Positions 27,070 through 35,479 of a stretch of DNA of 64,000 bases are shown in pieces (within the stretch, counting starts at the first letter, position 1; each line of letters opens with the position of its first letter). The notes under the pieces were generated by a model that saw only the letters and a program-made list of their open reading frames with translations, had not been told where the DNA came from and searched no databases. A program made the translations under genes and the position numbers. Source of the stretch: CAWCQC01 sp963819905 (GTDB taxonomy: Bacteria; Actinomycetota; Thermoleophilia; Gaiellales; Gaiellaceae); the NCBI GenBank assembly GCA_963819905.1, contig CAWFXP010000011.1:1-64000 (forward strand), in the 5' to 3' direction.

Positions 27070-27504
27070 GGTTCTCTCGCCTCGGAGATGCGGCCGGCTC
27101 ATGCCCTGAGTTGCCGCAGAGTAGCCACATCCTGGCAGATGAACCGGCCGTGGTCAAAGGACGCCGTCCAGCTGGACAGCCCGTGCCGGCCGACCGCTGA
27201 GACGTCGCCCGTCCGCAACTGTCGCCTGCGCTATACCGCTTCGCATCCTCGTCGGCTGCGCCGATTGCCAGCACGTGCGAATTCTTACGCCACGACTGCT
27301 TAGCGGCCGAGCGGGTCGTGCGCACGCACCACCGGCCTACGCCGGGCGATCGCCGGTACGGGATGCCGACTTTGTGCCGTCGGCCGCGACGTGATCAGCA
27401 CCCGGAACGGTTCGTACTTTCGGCGAGGTACATGGAACAAGGGCATACCTAGATATCCCACGCGACAGCGCACCGTAAACGTCGGGGCTCGCGTCTAGGC
27501 GAGA
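27070..27504. other. Gap without a recognisable gene
   Basis: This lies between the Ig-like protein and the transposase remnant. Translations show no coherent protein. The part nearest 27504 is probably insertion-sequence debris, and the part near 27070 should hold the promoter of the Ig-like gene. Confidence 0.5.
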
Positions 27505-28141
27505 AAGTACACGCTCGACCTCGAGGCCGTGGGAGCGTAGAAGCAGAGGAGCTCGTTCAGGAAGGCGACCGCGTTGCCGCGGTGTCGTCGGGATAGAGGC
27601 AGGCGAAGCCGAGCCGCGAGTGGTCGTCGATAGCCACGTACAGGTAGTGCCAGCCGCTGCCGCGTGCACGGCTCGAGCGGTCGCCGGTGACGCGATGGCC
27701 CGGCCTGAGAATGCGGCCGAGCTTCTTGCAGTCGACGTGCACGAGCTCGCCGGGCGAGGAGCGCTCGTAGCGGAAGACCTGCTCGCGCTCGGATCGCACG
27801 ACGAGCCGAGAGCGTCCGTGCCGGCGCAACACCGCCTGCACTGTCGAAGCCGCGACTCCCAGTGCCCAACCGATCACGTGCGGTCCCTCGCGCAGCTCCA
27901 ACCGGGCACGCAGGATGGCCCGCTCGACCGACGCCGGGCGTCCTTCGCGGCGAGCGATGGGGCCGGCTCGAGCGATCGAGCAGCCCCTGTCCTCGACGTC
28001 CCCGATTGACCCACTTCGACGCGGTCTGACTGGAGCAGCGACGACGAGCGCCGCGGCGCCGATCGGCGCTCCAGCCGAGACGAGATCACACAAGCGCTGA
28101 CGCTGACGGACGGTCAGGACCGCATTTGCATGAAGATCCAT
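27505..28141 (-). pseudogene. Truncated IS481-type transposase
   Basis: The start MDLHANAVLTVRQRQRLCDLV, then ASVERAILRARLELREGPHVI, ERSSPGELVHVDCKKLGRI and YLYVAIDDHSRLGFACLYPDD (DDE core with the first two acidic positions), mark an IS481-family transposase. Frames change near 28010 and near 27560. The reading ends soon after SHGLEVERVLS, so the last third with the catalytic Glu is missing. CTTTGACA at 28167-28174 may be the outer inverted-repeat end (TGTCAAAG on the minus strand). Confidence 0.8.
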
Positions 28142-28306
28142 AAGAGCCCTCCTTCGGGCCGCGACTCTTTGACAAGCCACACCCCAGGAGGGCTCGTTGC
28201 TGCCTCAGGCCGTCAACAACGTGTCTGGGAACTACAGTTGGTCCGCCAACGAAGCGTTCTGCGGGTGTCCAGACGCGGCGCGGCTCGAAGCACCCGCCGC
28301 GTTGGT

Positions 28307-29701
28307 TTAGTGACATGCCTGGGATCCACTCTCTGCGAACGTCTGTCCCGCGATCGGCTCGAACTTCCAGTCGTAGCTCGAAGCGTGCAGGGTCAGCTTG
28401 AGCACGCCCCAGACCGTATTGCTGCGCACCTCCGAGTTGGGACGGATCGTCGTGAAGTCGTACAGGCTCGCGCCGCCCGTGCCGACGACGAACTCACGTA
28501 TGCCGCGAGCAGCGTCGAGCTGGCCGCTGGGATTCTGGGGGGCGAAGCGCTCGTACGTGTGGTCGTGCCCGACGAGGATCAGATCGGCGTTCGCAGCGTA
28601 GAGCACATCCCAGAACGGGCGCACTCCGGCGATGTTCCCGTGTGTGCCGCTCGAGTAGAGCGGCTTGTGCCAGTACGCACCGACGCAGGCCTTCGGGTTG
28701 GCGGCTAGGTCCTGCTTCAGCCAGGTGATCTGCGTCGAGCTCGCGTCGTGCGCGATCTCCGAATTCAAAGAGTAGAAGCGCCACGCGCCGATGTTCCATG
28801 CGTAGTACGCCGCCGGTGCACGCGAACCGAAGTAGCTGAAGTAGCCGCCGGCACCCGAGGTGTGGTAGTCGTGGTTCCCAGGGGCGGGGTTGGTCTTAGT
28901 CAGGAAGCTTCCCCAGGAGGGGTGGTAGTTGCTCTGGAAGTTGGTCAGGGTTCCGTCGGGGTAAGCGTGGTCGCCGAGTGTGAAGACGGCGGTGGGATTG
29001 ATCGCACTGATCACCGCCGCGGTCGCCGCCTGCTTTCCGCTGGAAGTGGCGATGTCGCCCGCCCCGGCGATGACGGGATCACCACTGGGGGGAGGCGGAC
29101 CGACAGTCGACGTCTCAACGACGAGCTCAGCGCTCCACGAGGCGCCGTACTCCCGACTCGAGAGGGAGATCACCTTCGAAGACCTAGTCGTGAGCGCGAA
29201 GCTCACCGAGCCGTTCCCGCCGACGAGGGGCGTCACATCGAGCGAGAGCCACTCACCGGACGAGAAGGACCCAGACGTGCGTGTGACCGTGCTCGAAGGC
29301 GCAGGCGCGTTCGCGAAGTTAATCGCCGTCTCGCTCCAGCTCGAGCTTGGAACGCCACGGACCCCGATGCCGCGCTTCGAGCTGCTTCTCGTGTGGAGCC
29401 GAAGCGTCGCGCGTGTCACCGTGCCGGTCAGGTCCTGAACCGCGAACTGAACATAGCCACGCATGAGCGGAGAAGCGTCGACCTTGAGCGTCGTCTCTGT
29501 CCCGAAGTTGCTCGTTCGGTTTGCGTCGCTGACGTAGGCGTCCGCAACAGTGCGATATGTCTGCGTCCCCGCGTTCGCCGGCCCGACGCCCGAAATCGCG
29601 GCAACGATGGCGGCAAACGCGAGCAGGGCGCCGACCGGCCAGAGCTTTCTCGTTCTGCCCGCGTGCCGTTGAGCTACGATCTTGCTACGTATCCCAGACA
29701 T
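28307..29701 (-). CDS. Secreted metallophosphoesterase with N-terminal DNRLRE-type beta domain
   Basis: The protein has 464 residues. The signal peptide is VGALLAFAAIVAAISGVGPANA. The N-terminal domain (YVSDANRTSNFGTETTLKVD, GYVQFAVQDL, TRATLRLHTRSSS) matches the DNRLRE carbohydrate-binding-like module. A calcineurin-like phosphoesterase follows with AGAGDIAT, LGDHAYPDG, PGNHDYH, YWHKPLYSS and GHDHTYERF metal-ligand motifs. The substrate is unknown. It is divergent from the zinc-ribbon cyclase gene, about 360 bases apart. Confidence 0.88.
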   Translation of the reverse strand: MSGIRSKIVAQRHAGRTRKLWPVGALLAFAAIVAAISGVGPANAGTQTYRTVADAYVSDANRTSNFGTETTLKVDASPLMRGYVQFAVQDLTGTVTRATLRLHTRSSSKRGIGVRGVPSSSWSETAINFANAPAPSSTVTRTSGSFSSGEWLSLDVTPLVGGNGSVSFALTTRSSKVISLSSREYGASWSAELVVETSTVGPPPPSGDPVIAGAGDIATSSGKQAATAAVISAINPTAVFTLGDHAYPDGTLTNFQSNYHPSWGSFLTKTNPAPGNHDYHTSGAGGYFSYFGSRAPAAYYAWNIGAWRFYSLNSEIAHDASSTQITWLKQDLAANPKACVGAYWHKPLYSSGTHGNIAGVRPFWDVLYAANADLILVGHDHTYERFAPQNPSGQLDAARGIREFVVGTGGASLYDFTTIRPNSEVRSNTVWGVLKLTLHASSYDWKFEPIAGQTFAESGSQACH

Positions 29702-30060
29702 CTTCCCCTTCCGACTACCCTCGCCAGCGTCTTCGCGAAACCTGGGTCGGTGGAGTGTAGGCGAAGTAGGATAGGAAGATGGCCGAGCGCCGACACTAGA
29801 GCGGGCGGGGGGTCAAAGTGGGACCCGTCGCCCCGAGGCTTTTCGGGCGGGAGCGGGTCGGGATAGGTTGGTGTTCCAGCTGCGCCACCTGACCAAGCCT
29901 TTGTGTGACGAAATGTTCGAAATGGTGGGTAGAGCGCCGGCCACCCTCGGTGAGGGTCGTTTAGGCAGACAGGTACGCGCGCGAAGCGAAGAACTCGTAG
30001 CTAGCGACTGAGGCGCCATAGGGGAACGGAATAGGCGTGCATGCCACCTACACTCATCGG
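29702..30060. other. Divergent intergenic region
   Basis: This should hold the promoters of the phosphoesterase gene and the cyclase gene. On the minus strand CTACACTCC near 29750 resembles a -10 box for the phosphoesterase. TACACT at 30049-30054 serves the cyclase gene. No small gene was supported. Confidence 0.5.
30049..30054 (+). promoter_or_regulatory. Leaderless -10 box of the zinc-ribbon cyclase gene
   Basis: TACACT ends exactly six bases before GTG 30061, the same hexamer and spacing as TACACT 21317-21322 before GTG 21329 in the other cyclase gene of the island. It decides the start over the longer frame from 30037. Confidence 0.6.
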
Positions 30061-33000
30061 GTGGCGGTCTGCACTAGTTGCGGGAAGGAAGCTCCAGAGG
30101 ACGCCCACTTCTGCCCCGCCTGCGGCACCCGACTCGCCGGGGTCGTCCCTGCGCCGGAGCTGCGCAAGACGGTGACCGTCTTGTTCTGTGACGTGGTCGG
30201 CTCAACGGCGATCGGTGAGAGGCTCGACCCGGAGCGGCTACGTCGGTTGATGCTTCGCTTCTACGAGGCGATGAAGGAGGTGTGCGAGCGCCATGGCGGG
30301 CAGGTCAGCGGGTTAATAGGTGACGCGGTCATGGCCGCCTTCGGTATTCCGAGCGTGCATGAGGACGACGCGCTAAGGGCGGTTCGCGCCGCCGCTGAGA
30401 TGCGTGAGCGGCTCGAGGCTCTCAGCGAGGAGCTCGAGCGGGATCTCGGCGTGAGGCTCCGCTCCCGCACAGGCGTTAACACGGGCGAGGTCGTGGTCTC
30501 CGAACGCGACCCCGATAGAGCCCTTGTCCTTGGCGATGCTGTAAACGTCGCCGCTAGGCTCGAGCAGGCCGCGGAGCCAGGTGATGTCCTGCTCGGAGAA
30601 AGCACTTACATGCTCGTCCGGGACGCCGTGCGCGCCGAGCCTGTCGAGCCGCTCTCGCTGAAGGGGAAAAGCGAGCGCGTGCCTGCCTTTCGCTTGCTCG
30701 ATGTCCTTCCGGATGTCTCCGGTTACGCGCGTCGCTTCGGTACGCCGCTGGTGGGGCGCGAGGACGAGCTCCTCGTTCTACGCAAGGCTTTCGAGCGCTC
30801 GGTGCGCGATCGGCGCGGCTACCTCGTCACTGTTTTCGGGCCGGCCGGGATCGGCAAGACCCGGCTTGCCAAGGAGCTGGCCGCTTCCGTCGCCGGCGAG
30901 GCGGCCGTCCTCACTGGTCGCTGCCTCTCCTACGGGGAGGGGATCTCGTACTGGCCGATCAGGGAGATGGTCAATGAAGCGGCGGGGGAGCGGCCGCTCG
31001 CCGATCTGCTCGCAGGAGAGGATGATGCGGATGCGGTCGCCAGCCGTGTCGCTGCCACCATTGGCGTTAGCGAGAGCGCCGGCCTCGCCGAGGAGACCTT
31101 CTGGGCGATCCGCAGGCTCTTCGAAGCGCTCGCGCTGCGAAAGCCGCTTGTGCTCGTGTTCGAAGATCTGCACTGGGCCGAGCCAACCCTGCTCGATCTC
31201 GTCGAGCACATCCCGGGCTCCTCGCGGGATGCGCCGATTCTTCTTTTCTGCCTGGCGCGGCCCGAGCTCCTGGACAAGCGCCCGACTTGGGGGGGCGGGA
31301 AAGTGAACTCAAGCTCGATGCTCATTGGCCCGCTCTCGGAGCCGGAGCGCGAGATGCTGCTCGCGGGCCTTACCGGCGAGGGTGCGCTTAGCGAGAGCAC
31401 GCTCGGCCGCATCTCGAAGGCCTCGGGAGGAAACCCTCTCTTCATTGAGCAGATGGCGGCCATGTTCGCCCAGGAGGGCGAGGGCGAGGGCGAGCTCCCC
31501 GTACCGCCGGCGATCCAGGCGCTACTCGCAGCGAGGCTCGATCTGCTTGATCCAGAGGAGCGCCGGATCATCGAGTGCGCGGCGGTGGAGGGCGAGCTCT
31601 TCCACTGCGGCGCCATCAGCACGCTGGCGCCTGAGAGGGTCGCGAGCGTCGGCGTCCACCTCTCCTCCCTTGTCAGGAAGGAGCTCGTCGGCCCCGATCG
31701 GGCAACGATCTCAGGTGAGAAGGCCTTTCGTTTTCGCCATGCGCTGATCCGCGACGCGGCGTACGGCGCGCTCCCCAAGGAGAGGCGGGCAGAGCTGCAC
31801 GAGCGCTTCGCTGGGTGGCTAGAGGAGGTGAGTCACGAGCGCCCGGAGCTGGAGGAGCTGCTCGGCTACCACCTCGAGCAGGCCTACCAGTACCGGACGG
31901 AGCTCGGCTCGGTGGACGAGCAGACGCTCTGGTTGGCCGAGCGCGCCCGCCTGCGGCTCCTTTCGGCCGGGCGCCGCGCTTTTCGCCGCGGTGACACGCG
32001 GGCGGCGGTGAACCTGCTCGAGCGCGCACGCTCGCTCCCCTCCGACGAGAAGGCCTGGCTTGAGTTGGCCCCCGACCTCGGCTTTGCGCTGTTCCAGTCC
32101 GGCCAGCTTGAGCGGGCCGAGGCAGTCTTCAGCGGCGCGATTGAGTGCGCGAAGACCGTCGGAGACCATCACGCCGAGCGGCATGCGTCGCTCCTCCGCG
32201 ACCAGTGGCGTCTGTTCAACCAGCCGGACCAGTTCGATTTCACGGAGACGCTCCGTGAGACCGAGGCGTCGCTCGTGGTGTTCCAGGAAGCGGGGGACGA
32301 CCTTGCCCTCGCACGCGTGTGGATCCTCCTCTGGAACCTTTACCAGTGCACGGGCAAGACGCTCGCGCTTCGGGACGCGGCGGAGCGGGCGCTCAAGCAC
32401 GCGAGGCGGGCCGACAGCCGCCTCGACGAGGCTTGGAGCCTAAACGTCCTCGGCTGGTCACTGGTCGACGGGCCGACGCCGGTCACCGAGGGAGTTCGCG
32501 TCTGCCACGACTTGTTGCGCGAGCTGCAGAGCGATCGCCTCGGAGAGGCGATCGTGCGCGCCTTTCTCGCCAATCTCGTCGCGGTGCACGGCCGGTTCGA
32601 GGACGCCCGCGCGCTGATCGTTCGCAGCCGGGCGGCGATCGAAGAGCTGGGGATGGGCACCCTCAAGAGCCTCGTCGAACTGATGAGCGGACGCGTGGAG
32701 ACGTTGGCCGCTGATCTCCAGGCGGCCGAACGGGCGACCCGAGCGGCGGTGAAGCACTCGGCTGAGATCGTCGACAACTGGTACTACGTTCTCGCGTCGA
32801 TCGACCTCGCCCACGCCGTCTGCGAGCAGGACCGCCCGGCCGAGTGCCTGCACATTCTCGACGAGAGCGAGCTGCACCCTTCGCCGCCCGACCGGGGCAT
32901 CGTCATCATGCGGCCGGCGACGCGTGCTCTGGCGCTCGCGCGGCTCGGGCGGCTCGAGGAGGCCGAGACCCTCGCCGGTGAGGCCGTCCGCTATGCCGAC

Positions 33001-33180
33001 GGAACACAGTTCCTGGGCTACCAAGCCGACGCGCTGATCGTCTTGGCCGAGGTGCTGCGCCTCTACGGCAGGCCCGCGGAGGCTGCTAGCACTCTCGAGG
33101 AGGGCGCCCGCCTCTTCGATCTGAAGGGAAACGTCGTCTCGGCGGCGAGGGCACGAGCCGTGCTCGGAGAGTTGCGGTGA
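30061..33180 (+). CDS. Zinc-ribbon, cyclase-domain, ATPase and TPR signalling protein
   Basis: The protein has 1039 residues. The N-terminal zinc ribbon has Cys4-x2-Cys7 and Cys18-x2-Cys21. One class III cyclase domain has metal aspartates Asp44 (FCDVVGST) and Asp88 (LIGDAVMA) and VLGDAVNVAARLE with Asn and Arg, but the usual purine-contacting Lys four residues before Asp88 is Gly84. An ATPase domain has GPAGIGKT at 260-267 and LVFEDLHWAE. The C-terminal 450 residues are TPR-like. It probably dimerises to form catalytic sites, or acts as a nucleotide sensor. It resembles the other island protein at 21329 in its ATPase and TPR parts. Confidence 0.85.
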   Translation: MAVCTSCGKEAPEDAHFCPACGTRLAGVVPAPELRKTVTVLFCDVVGSTAIGERLDPERLRRLMLRFYEAMKEVCERHGGQVSGLIGDAVMAAFGIPSVHEDDALRAVRAAAEMRERLEALSEELERDLGVRLRSRTGVNTGEVVVSERDPDRALVLGDAVNVAARLEQAAEPGDVLLGESTYMLVRDAVRAEPVEPLSLKGKSERVPAFRLLDVLPDVSGYARRFGTPLVGREDELLVLRKAFERSVRDRRGYLVTVFGPAGIGKTRLAKELAASVAGEAAVLTGRCLSYGEGISYWPIREMVNEAAGERPLADLLAGEDDADAVASRVAATIGVSESAGLAEETFWAIRRLFEALALRKPLVLVFEDLHWAEPTLLDLVEHIPGSSRDAPILLFCLARPELLDKRPTWGGGKVNSSSMLIGPLSEPEREMLLAGLTGEGALSESTLGRISKASGGNPLFIEQMAAMFAQEGEGEGELPVPPAIQALLAARLDLLDPEERRIIECAAVEGELFHCGAISTLAPERVASVGVHLSSLVRKELVGPDRATISGEKAFRFRHALIRDAAYGALPKERRAELHERFAGWLEEVSHERPELEELLGYHLEQAYQYRTELGSVDEQTLWLAERARLRLLSAGRRAFRRGDTRAAVNLLERARSLPSDEKAWLELAPDLGFALFQSGQLERAEAVFSGAIECAKTVGDHHAERHASLLRDQWRLFNQPDQFDFTETLRETEASLVVFQEAGDDLALARVWILLWNLYQCTGKTLALRDAAERALKHARRADSRLDEAWSLNVLGWSLVDGPTPVTEGVRVCHDLLRELQSDRLGEAIVRAFLANLVAVHGRFEDARALIVRSRAAIEELGMGTLKSLVELMSGRVETLAADLQAAERATRAAVKHSAEIVDNWYYVLASIDLAHAVCEQDRPAECLHILDESELHPSPPDRGIVIMRPATRALALARLGRLEEAETLAGEAVRYADGTQFLGYQADALIVLAEVLRLYGRPAEAASTLEEGARLFDLKGNVVSAARARAVLGELR

Positions 33181-33197
33181 GGTGCGCCCGGGTTACT

Positions 33198-33254
33198 AGT
33201 GATCCGGGCGCGGCGCGAGGTGAGGACCTCGCGGATCTCCTTCTTCGTGTCCAC
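33198..33254 (-). pseudogene. 5' stub of an XRE-type helix-turn-helix regulator
   Basis: From GTG 33254 the minus strand encodes VDTKKEIREVLTSRRARIT, the typical first 19 residues of an actinobacterial XRE regulator family (often VDTRxEIREFLTSRRARITPE). Similarity stops abruptly at 33198, just after the cyclase gene end, so the gene was cut at this junction. Confidence 0.6.
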
Positions 33255-33359
33255 CAGACCCAGCGTAAACCCGGCTGGCCGATCCTGGGGGACCTGCCGC
33301 TGGCTGGAGGGACTGAGTTGAGTCATCGCGATCTGGCGTACCCCCGGCGGGGTTCACGG

Positions 33360-33638
33360 TCAGCTGCCCTTTCCTGCCCGGACAAGCTCCAACCAATCGT
33401 GGACCTGGACGGGTCGGGGCGGCTTTGGCGGCGCCTTGAAGCCGGGCAACGCCTCGATGGCGCCTCGGAGCTCGTGCTCGGCGATGGTGCGGGCGTGTCC
33501 TCGCGCCCCGTAGTAGGCGATCGCTGCGGCGACGACTCGATCCTCGGTTCGATGTGGGTCTCCATGTTCGTCGACGCTCCCGGCCGGAAGCCCCGGCCCG
33601 CTGCTCGCGGGCGACGTGTCAGCAGCTTGTGTCGTCAT
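33360..33638 (-). CDS. Small protein of unknown function
   Basis: The protein has 92 residues from ATG 33638. The central part (TEDRVVAAAIAYYGARGHARTIAEHELRGAIEALPGF) looks helical, and a proline-rich stretch (KAPPKPPRP) and DWLELVRAGKGS follow. I do not recognise it. TACGCT eight bases upstream sits in a 19-bp sequence repeated at 35151-35169. It might be another decayed fragment. Confidence 0.45.
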   Translation of the reverse strand: MTTQAADTSPASSGPGLPAGSVDEHGDPHRTEDRVVAAAIAYYGARGHARTIAEHELRGAIEALPGFKAPPKPPRPVQVHDWLELVRAGKGS

Positions 33639-33643
33639 CGCCA

Positions 33644-33662
33644 AGGAGCGTAGCCAGTCCGG
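33644..33662. repeat. 19-bp promoter-like repeat, copy 1
   Basis: AGGAGCGTAGCCAGTCCGG is found again at 35151-35169. On the minus strand it reads GACTGGCTACGCTCC, with TACGCT as a likely -10 box. Copy 1 precedes the 92-residue gene. Copy 2 precedes no intact gene. Confidence 0.6.
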
Positions 33663-33718
33663 CGAGCGATGTCAGGCGAGAGCACGCTGGGCCCAAGCGA
33701 GCGTCACGCGGCTGGCAG

Positions 33719-34117
33719 CTAGCGGTCGCCCTCGTGGAAGACCGCTTCGACGTTGTTCCCGTCCGGGTCAATGACGAAGGCTGCGTAATACCCGGCGTGG
33801 TAATGCGGGCGAAGACCCGGCGCGCCGTTGTCGCGGCCGCCGGCTTCGACAGCGGCGCGGTGGAACTTGTCAACGGTAGCTCGGTCGGCTGCGGCGAAGG
33901 CCACATGAACGGGAGCGGCCGGGGGTTCCCCTTCCCCGATCCAGAAATCTCCACCGCCCTCGATGGCGAACCCAGGCCCCTGCGAGCTCTCCACTACCTT
34001 CACCCCGAACGGCTCGAGGGCCTGCTCGTAGAAGGTGCGGCTGCGCCTCACGTCACGTACTCGCAGGGCCAAGTGGTCGATGAGGGGAAGCGTCACGGGC
34101 AGCGACACGCCCTTCAA
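33719..34117 (-). CDS. VOC-superfamily (glyoxalase/dioxygenase-like) protein
   Basis: The protein has 132 residues from TTG 34117, or 129 from GTG 34108. Two beta-alpha-beta-beta-beta modules carry LPLIDHLALRVRDVRRSRTFYEQAL, with a metal-ligand-type His, and HYHAGYYAAFVIDPDGNNVEAVF, with the C-terminal Glu. The enzymatic role is not predictable. TAAGAT lies eight bases ahead of GTG 34108 and supports the shorter form. It is the only apparently intact enzyme gene in the decayed right part of the island. Confidence 0.82.
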   Translation of the reverse strand: MKGVSLPVTLPLIDHLALRVRDVRRSRTFYEQALEPFGVKVVESSQGPGFAIEGGGDFWIGEGEPPAAPVHVAFAAADRATVDKFHRAAVEAGGRDNGAPGLRPHYHAGYYAAFVIDPDGNNVEAVFHEGDR

Positions 34118-34407
34118 TCTTAGAGCGCGATCTTCGGGGAACGTTCCTGAACGCTGGGGCAGACTCGTTTATGCCCTTTTGATCCACGCTGAGCAGTGCG
34201 GCAGGCCCGGACGAGTGATGTCAGGCGGAAGCACGCTGGTACAGGCGAGCGGACTGCCTCCGGTTTGAGGCCGTGCGAGGCGTCTTCCCAACGGGGGCAT
34301 TACGATCCTCGACCAGAGCGCGTGTGATCCGATCGAGCCGCAACGGCACGAGTTCTGCCAGGTGGTCGACCTAGTCCCTGTGCCGGCGGTATGACGGGGG
34401 ACAAGTC

Positions 34408-35039
34408 ATGAGCACGATGGCGAGGGTGTTCGAACTCGACTGGAAGGGGCTCAACCTGCCGCGAGCTGTCCGCCTCGTAGTGATTCTGGCGGTGGCGGTG
34501 ATCGTGCTCGAACTGATCGACCAACAGAAGTACGTGATCACAGTGGTGTTCGCGGTGCTGTTCGTGGGGGTAAGCGATCCCGGCGGCGAGTTCGGGAACG
34601 GCGCGACGCGCATGGGCATCTTCGCGGTGATCGGCGCGCTCCTGACCTTGCTGGGATTCGGAGTCGGTGGAGGGGGCTGGGGCTCGTCTGTTCGCGTGCT
34701 CGGCCGCGATTTGTGTGCGTCGCGCTCGCGTTTGCGCGACTGGCGGAGCCTCGAACCGCTTCGAGCGCCCATGGGGCCGGTCCTCGTCGCCTGGTCGCGA
34801 CCGCTTTCTGCTCAGCAACTGGTTCGAATCGCGATCTTGTCATCGCCTTGGTCGGAATACACGCTCTACCCGCGGCGATGCCGGCGCCTGACGCGATCGG
34901 CTCCCCCAGCCGCTTGACCTCGAGGCGCTACGCGGGGTCACACGTTCTCGGCGTCGGACTCGCCGTACTGGTGATGCTCCTCGCGACCCAACTCGGGAAG
35001 CGGGCGGCGGCCAAACCCGCGGCGCTGCAGACGACCTGA
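34408..35039 (+). pseudogene. FUSC-like membrane transporter gene with internal deletion
   Basis: ATG 34408, behind a GGGGGAC ribosome site, gives VFELDWKGLNLPRAVRLVVI and GVSDPGGEFGNGATRMGIFAVIG, the start of an actinobacterial FUSC-type membrane protein. The frame then breaks near 34690, pieces such as FLLSNWF appear in another frame, and the text jumps to HVLGVGLAVLVMLLATQLGKRAA, the usual C-terminus. A family member has about 380 residues and only about 200 codons remain, so a large middle part is deleted. Confidence 0.65.
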
Positions 35040-35150
35040 CCTCGCCACATGGCCGAACGAAAAAGCCCGCTCATTAGGCTCGGTGGTGGGGCACCTCGGA
35101 AACCGCGGCCGATAGCGCCGAAGCCTTTTCTGCCCTTTATCGCCCAACTG

Positions 35151-35169
35151 AGGAGCGTAGCCAGTCCGG
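35151..35169. repeat. 19-bp promoter-like repeat, copy 2
   Basis: This is the partner of 33644-33662, located 22 bases outside the tandem GGTGGTAGCACC pair. No intact gene follows it on the minus strand. Confidence 0.6.
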
Positions 35170-35190
35170 ACGACGTCGCAAGGCCGGCTC

Positions 35191-35214
35191 GGTGGTAGCA
35201 CCGGTGGTAGCACC
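35191..35214. repeat. Tandem GGTGGTAGCACC pair, right end
   Basis: This is identical to 20900-20923 and in the same orientation, 100 bases inside the right core repeat. It supports the two ends belonging to one element. Confidence 0.7.
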
Positions 35215-35235
35215 GCATGCGCATTCCCGGCATGT

Positions 35236-35306
35236 GTGTCACAGATGACACTTTTAGGAAAGTGCGGTTTTGCAGGGGTTTCGCTCTACCATGCGGCGAA
35301 CCCCTG
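35236..35306. repeat. Two inverted repeats between arm sites and tRNA-Glu
   Basis: GTGTCA-CAGA-TGACAC at 35236-35251 is perfect. CAGGGGTTTCG at 35273-35283 pairs with CGAACCCCTG at 35297-35306 apart from one bulged T. They lie just downstream of the tRNA 3' end. They may end the tRNA transcript or bind recombination proteins. Confidence 0.5.
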
Positions 35307-35315
35307 TTCGTTAGG

Positions 35316-35388
35316 AGGCGCATACGGGATTCGAACCCGTGTTACCGGCGTGAGAGGCCGGCGTCCTAGGCCACTAGACGAATGCGCC
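35316..35388 (-). tRNA. tRNA-Glu (CTC)
   Basis: The gene has 73 bases with no encoded CCA. The acceptor GGCGCAT pairs with ATGCGCC. The D-arm is GTCTAGTGGCCTAGGAC. The anticodon stem CCGGC/GCCGG carries the loop CTCTCAC, so the anticodon is CTC. The T-arm is CGGGTTCGAATCCCG. Its 3' half is duplicated at 20849-20871, marking it as the integration target. Confidence 0.95.
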
Positions 35389-35479
35389 CGGAACGAGTCC
35401 CGGAGGCCGCGGCCTCCGGGGAGGCTCCCGTAACGTGGCCGGGAGTACCGTCAGCGTAGCGAATCGCACGGCGGAACGT

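Noticed and set aside
29860..29900. tRNA-like fragment near GGTGGCGCAGCTGG (minus strand)
   Set aside because: Only a D-arm-like string is present. No anticodon arm or T-arm follows.
20850..35340. Prophage
   Set aside because: Apart from the integrase stub there are no capsid, terminase, tail, lysis or replication genes.
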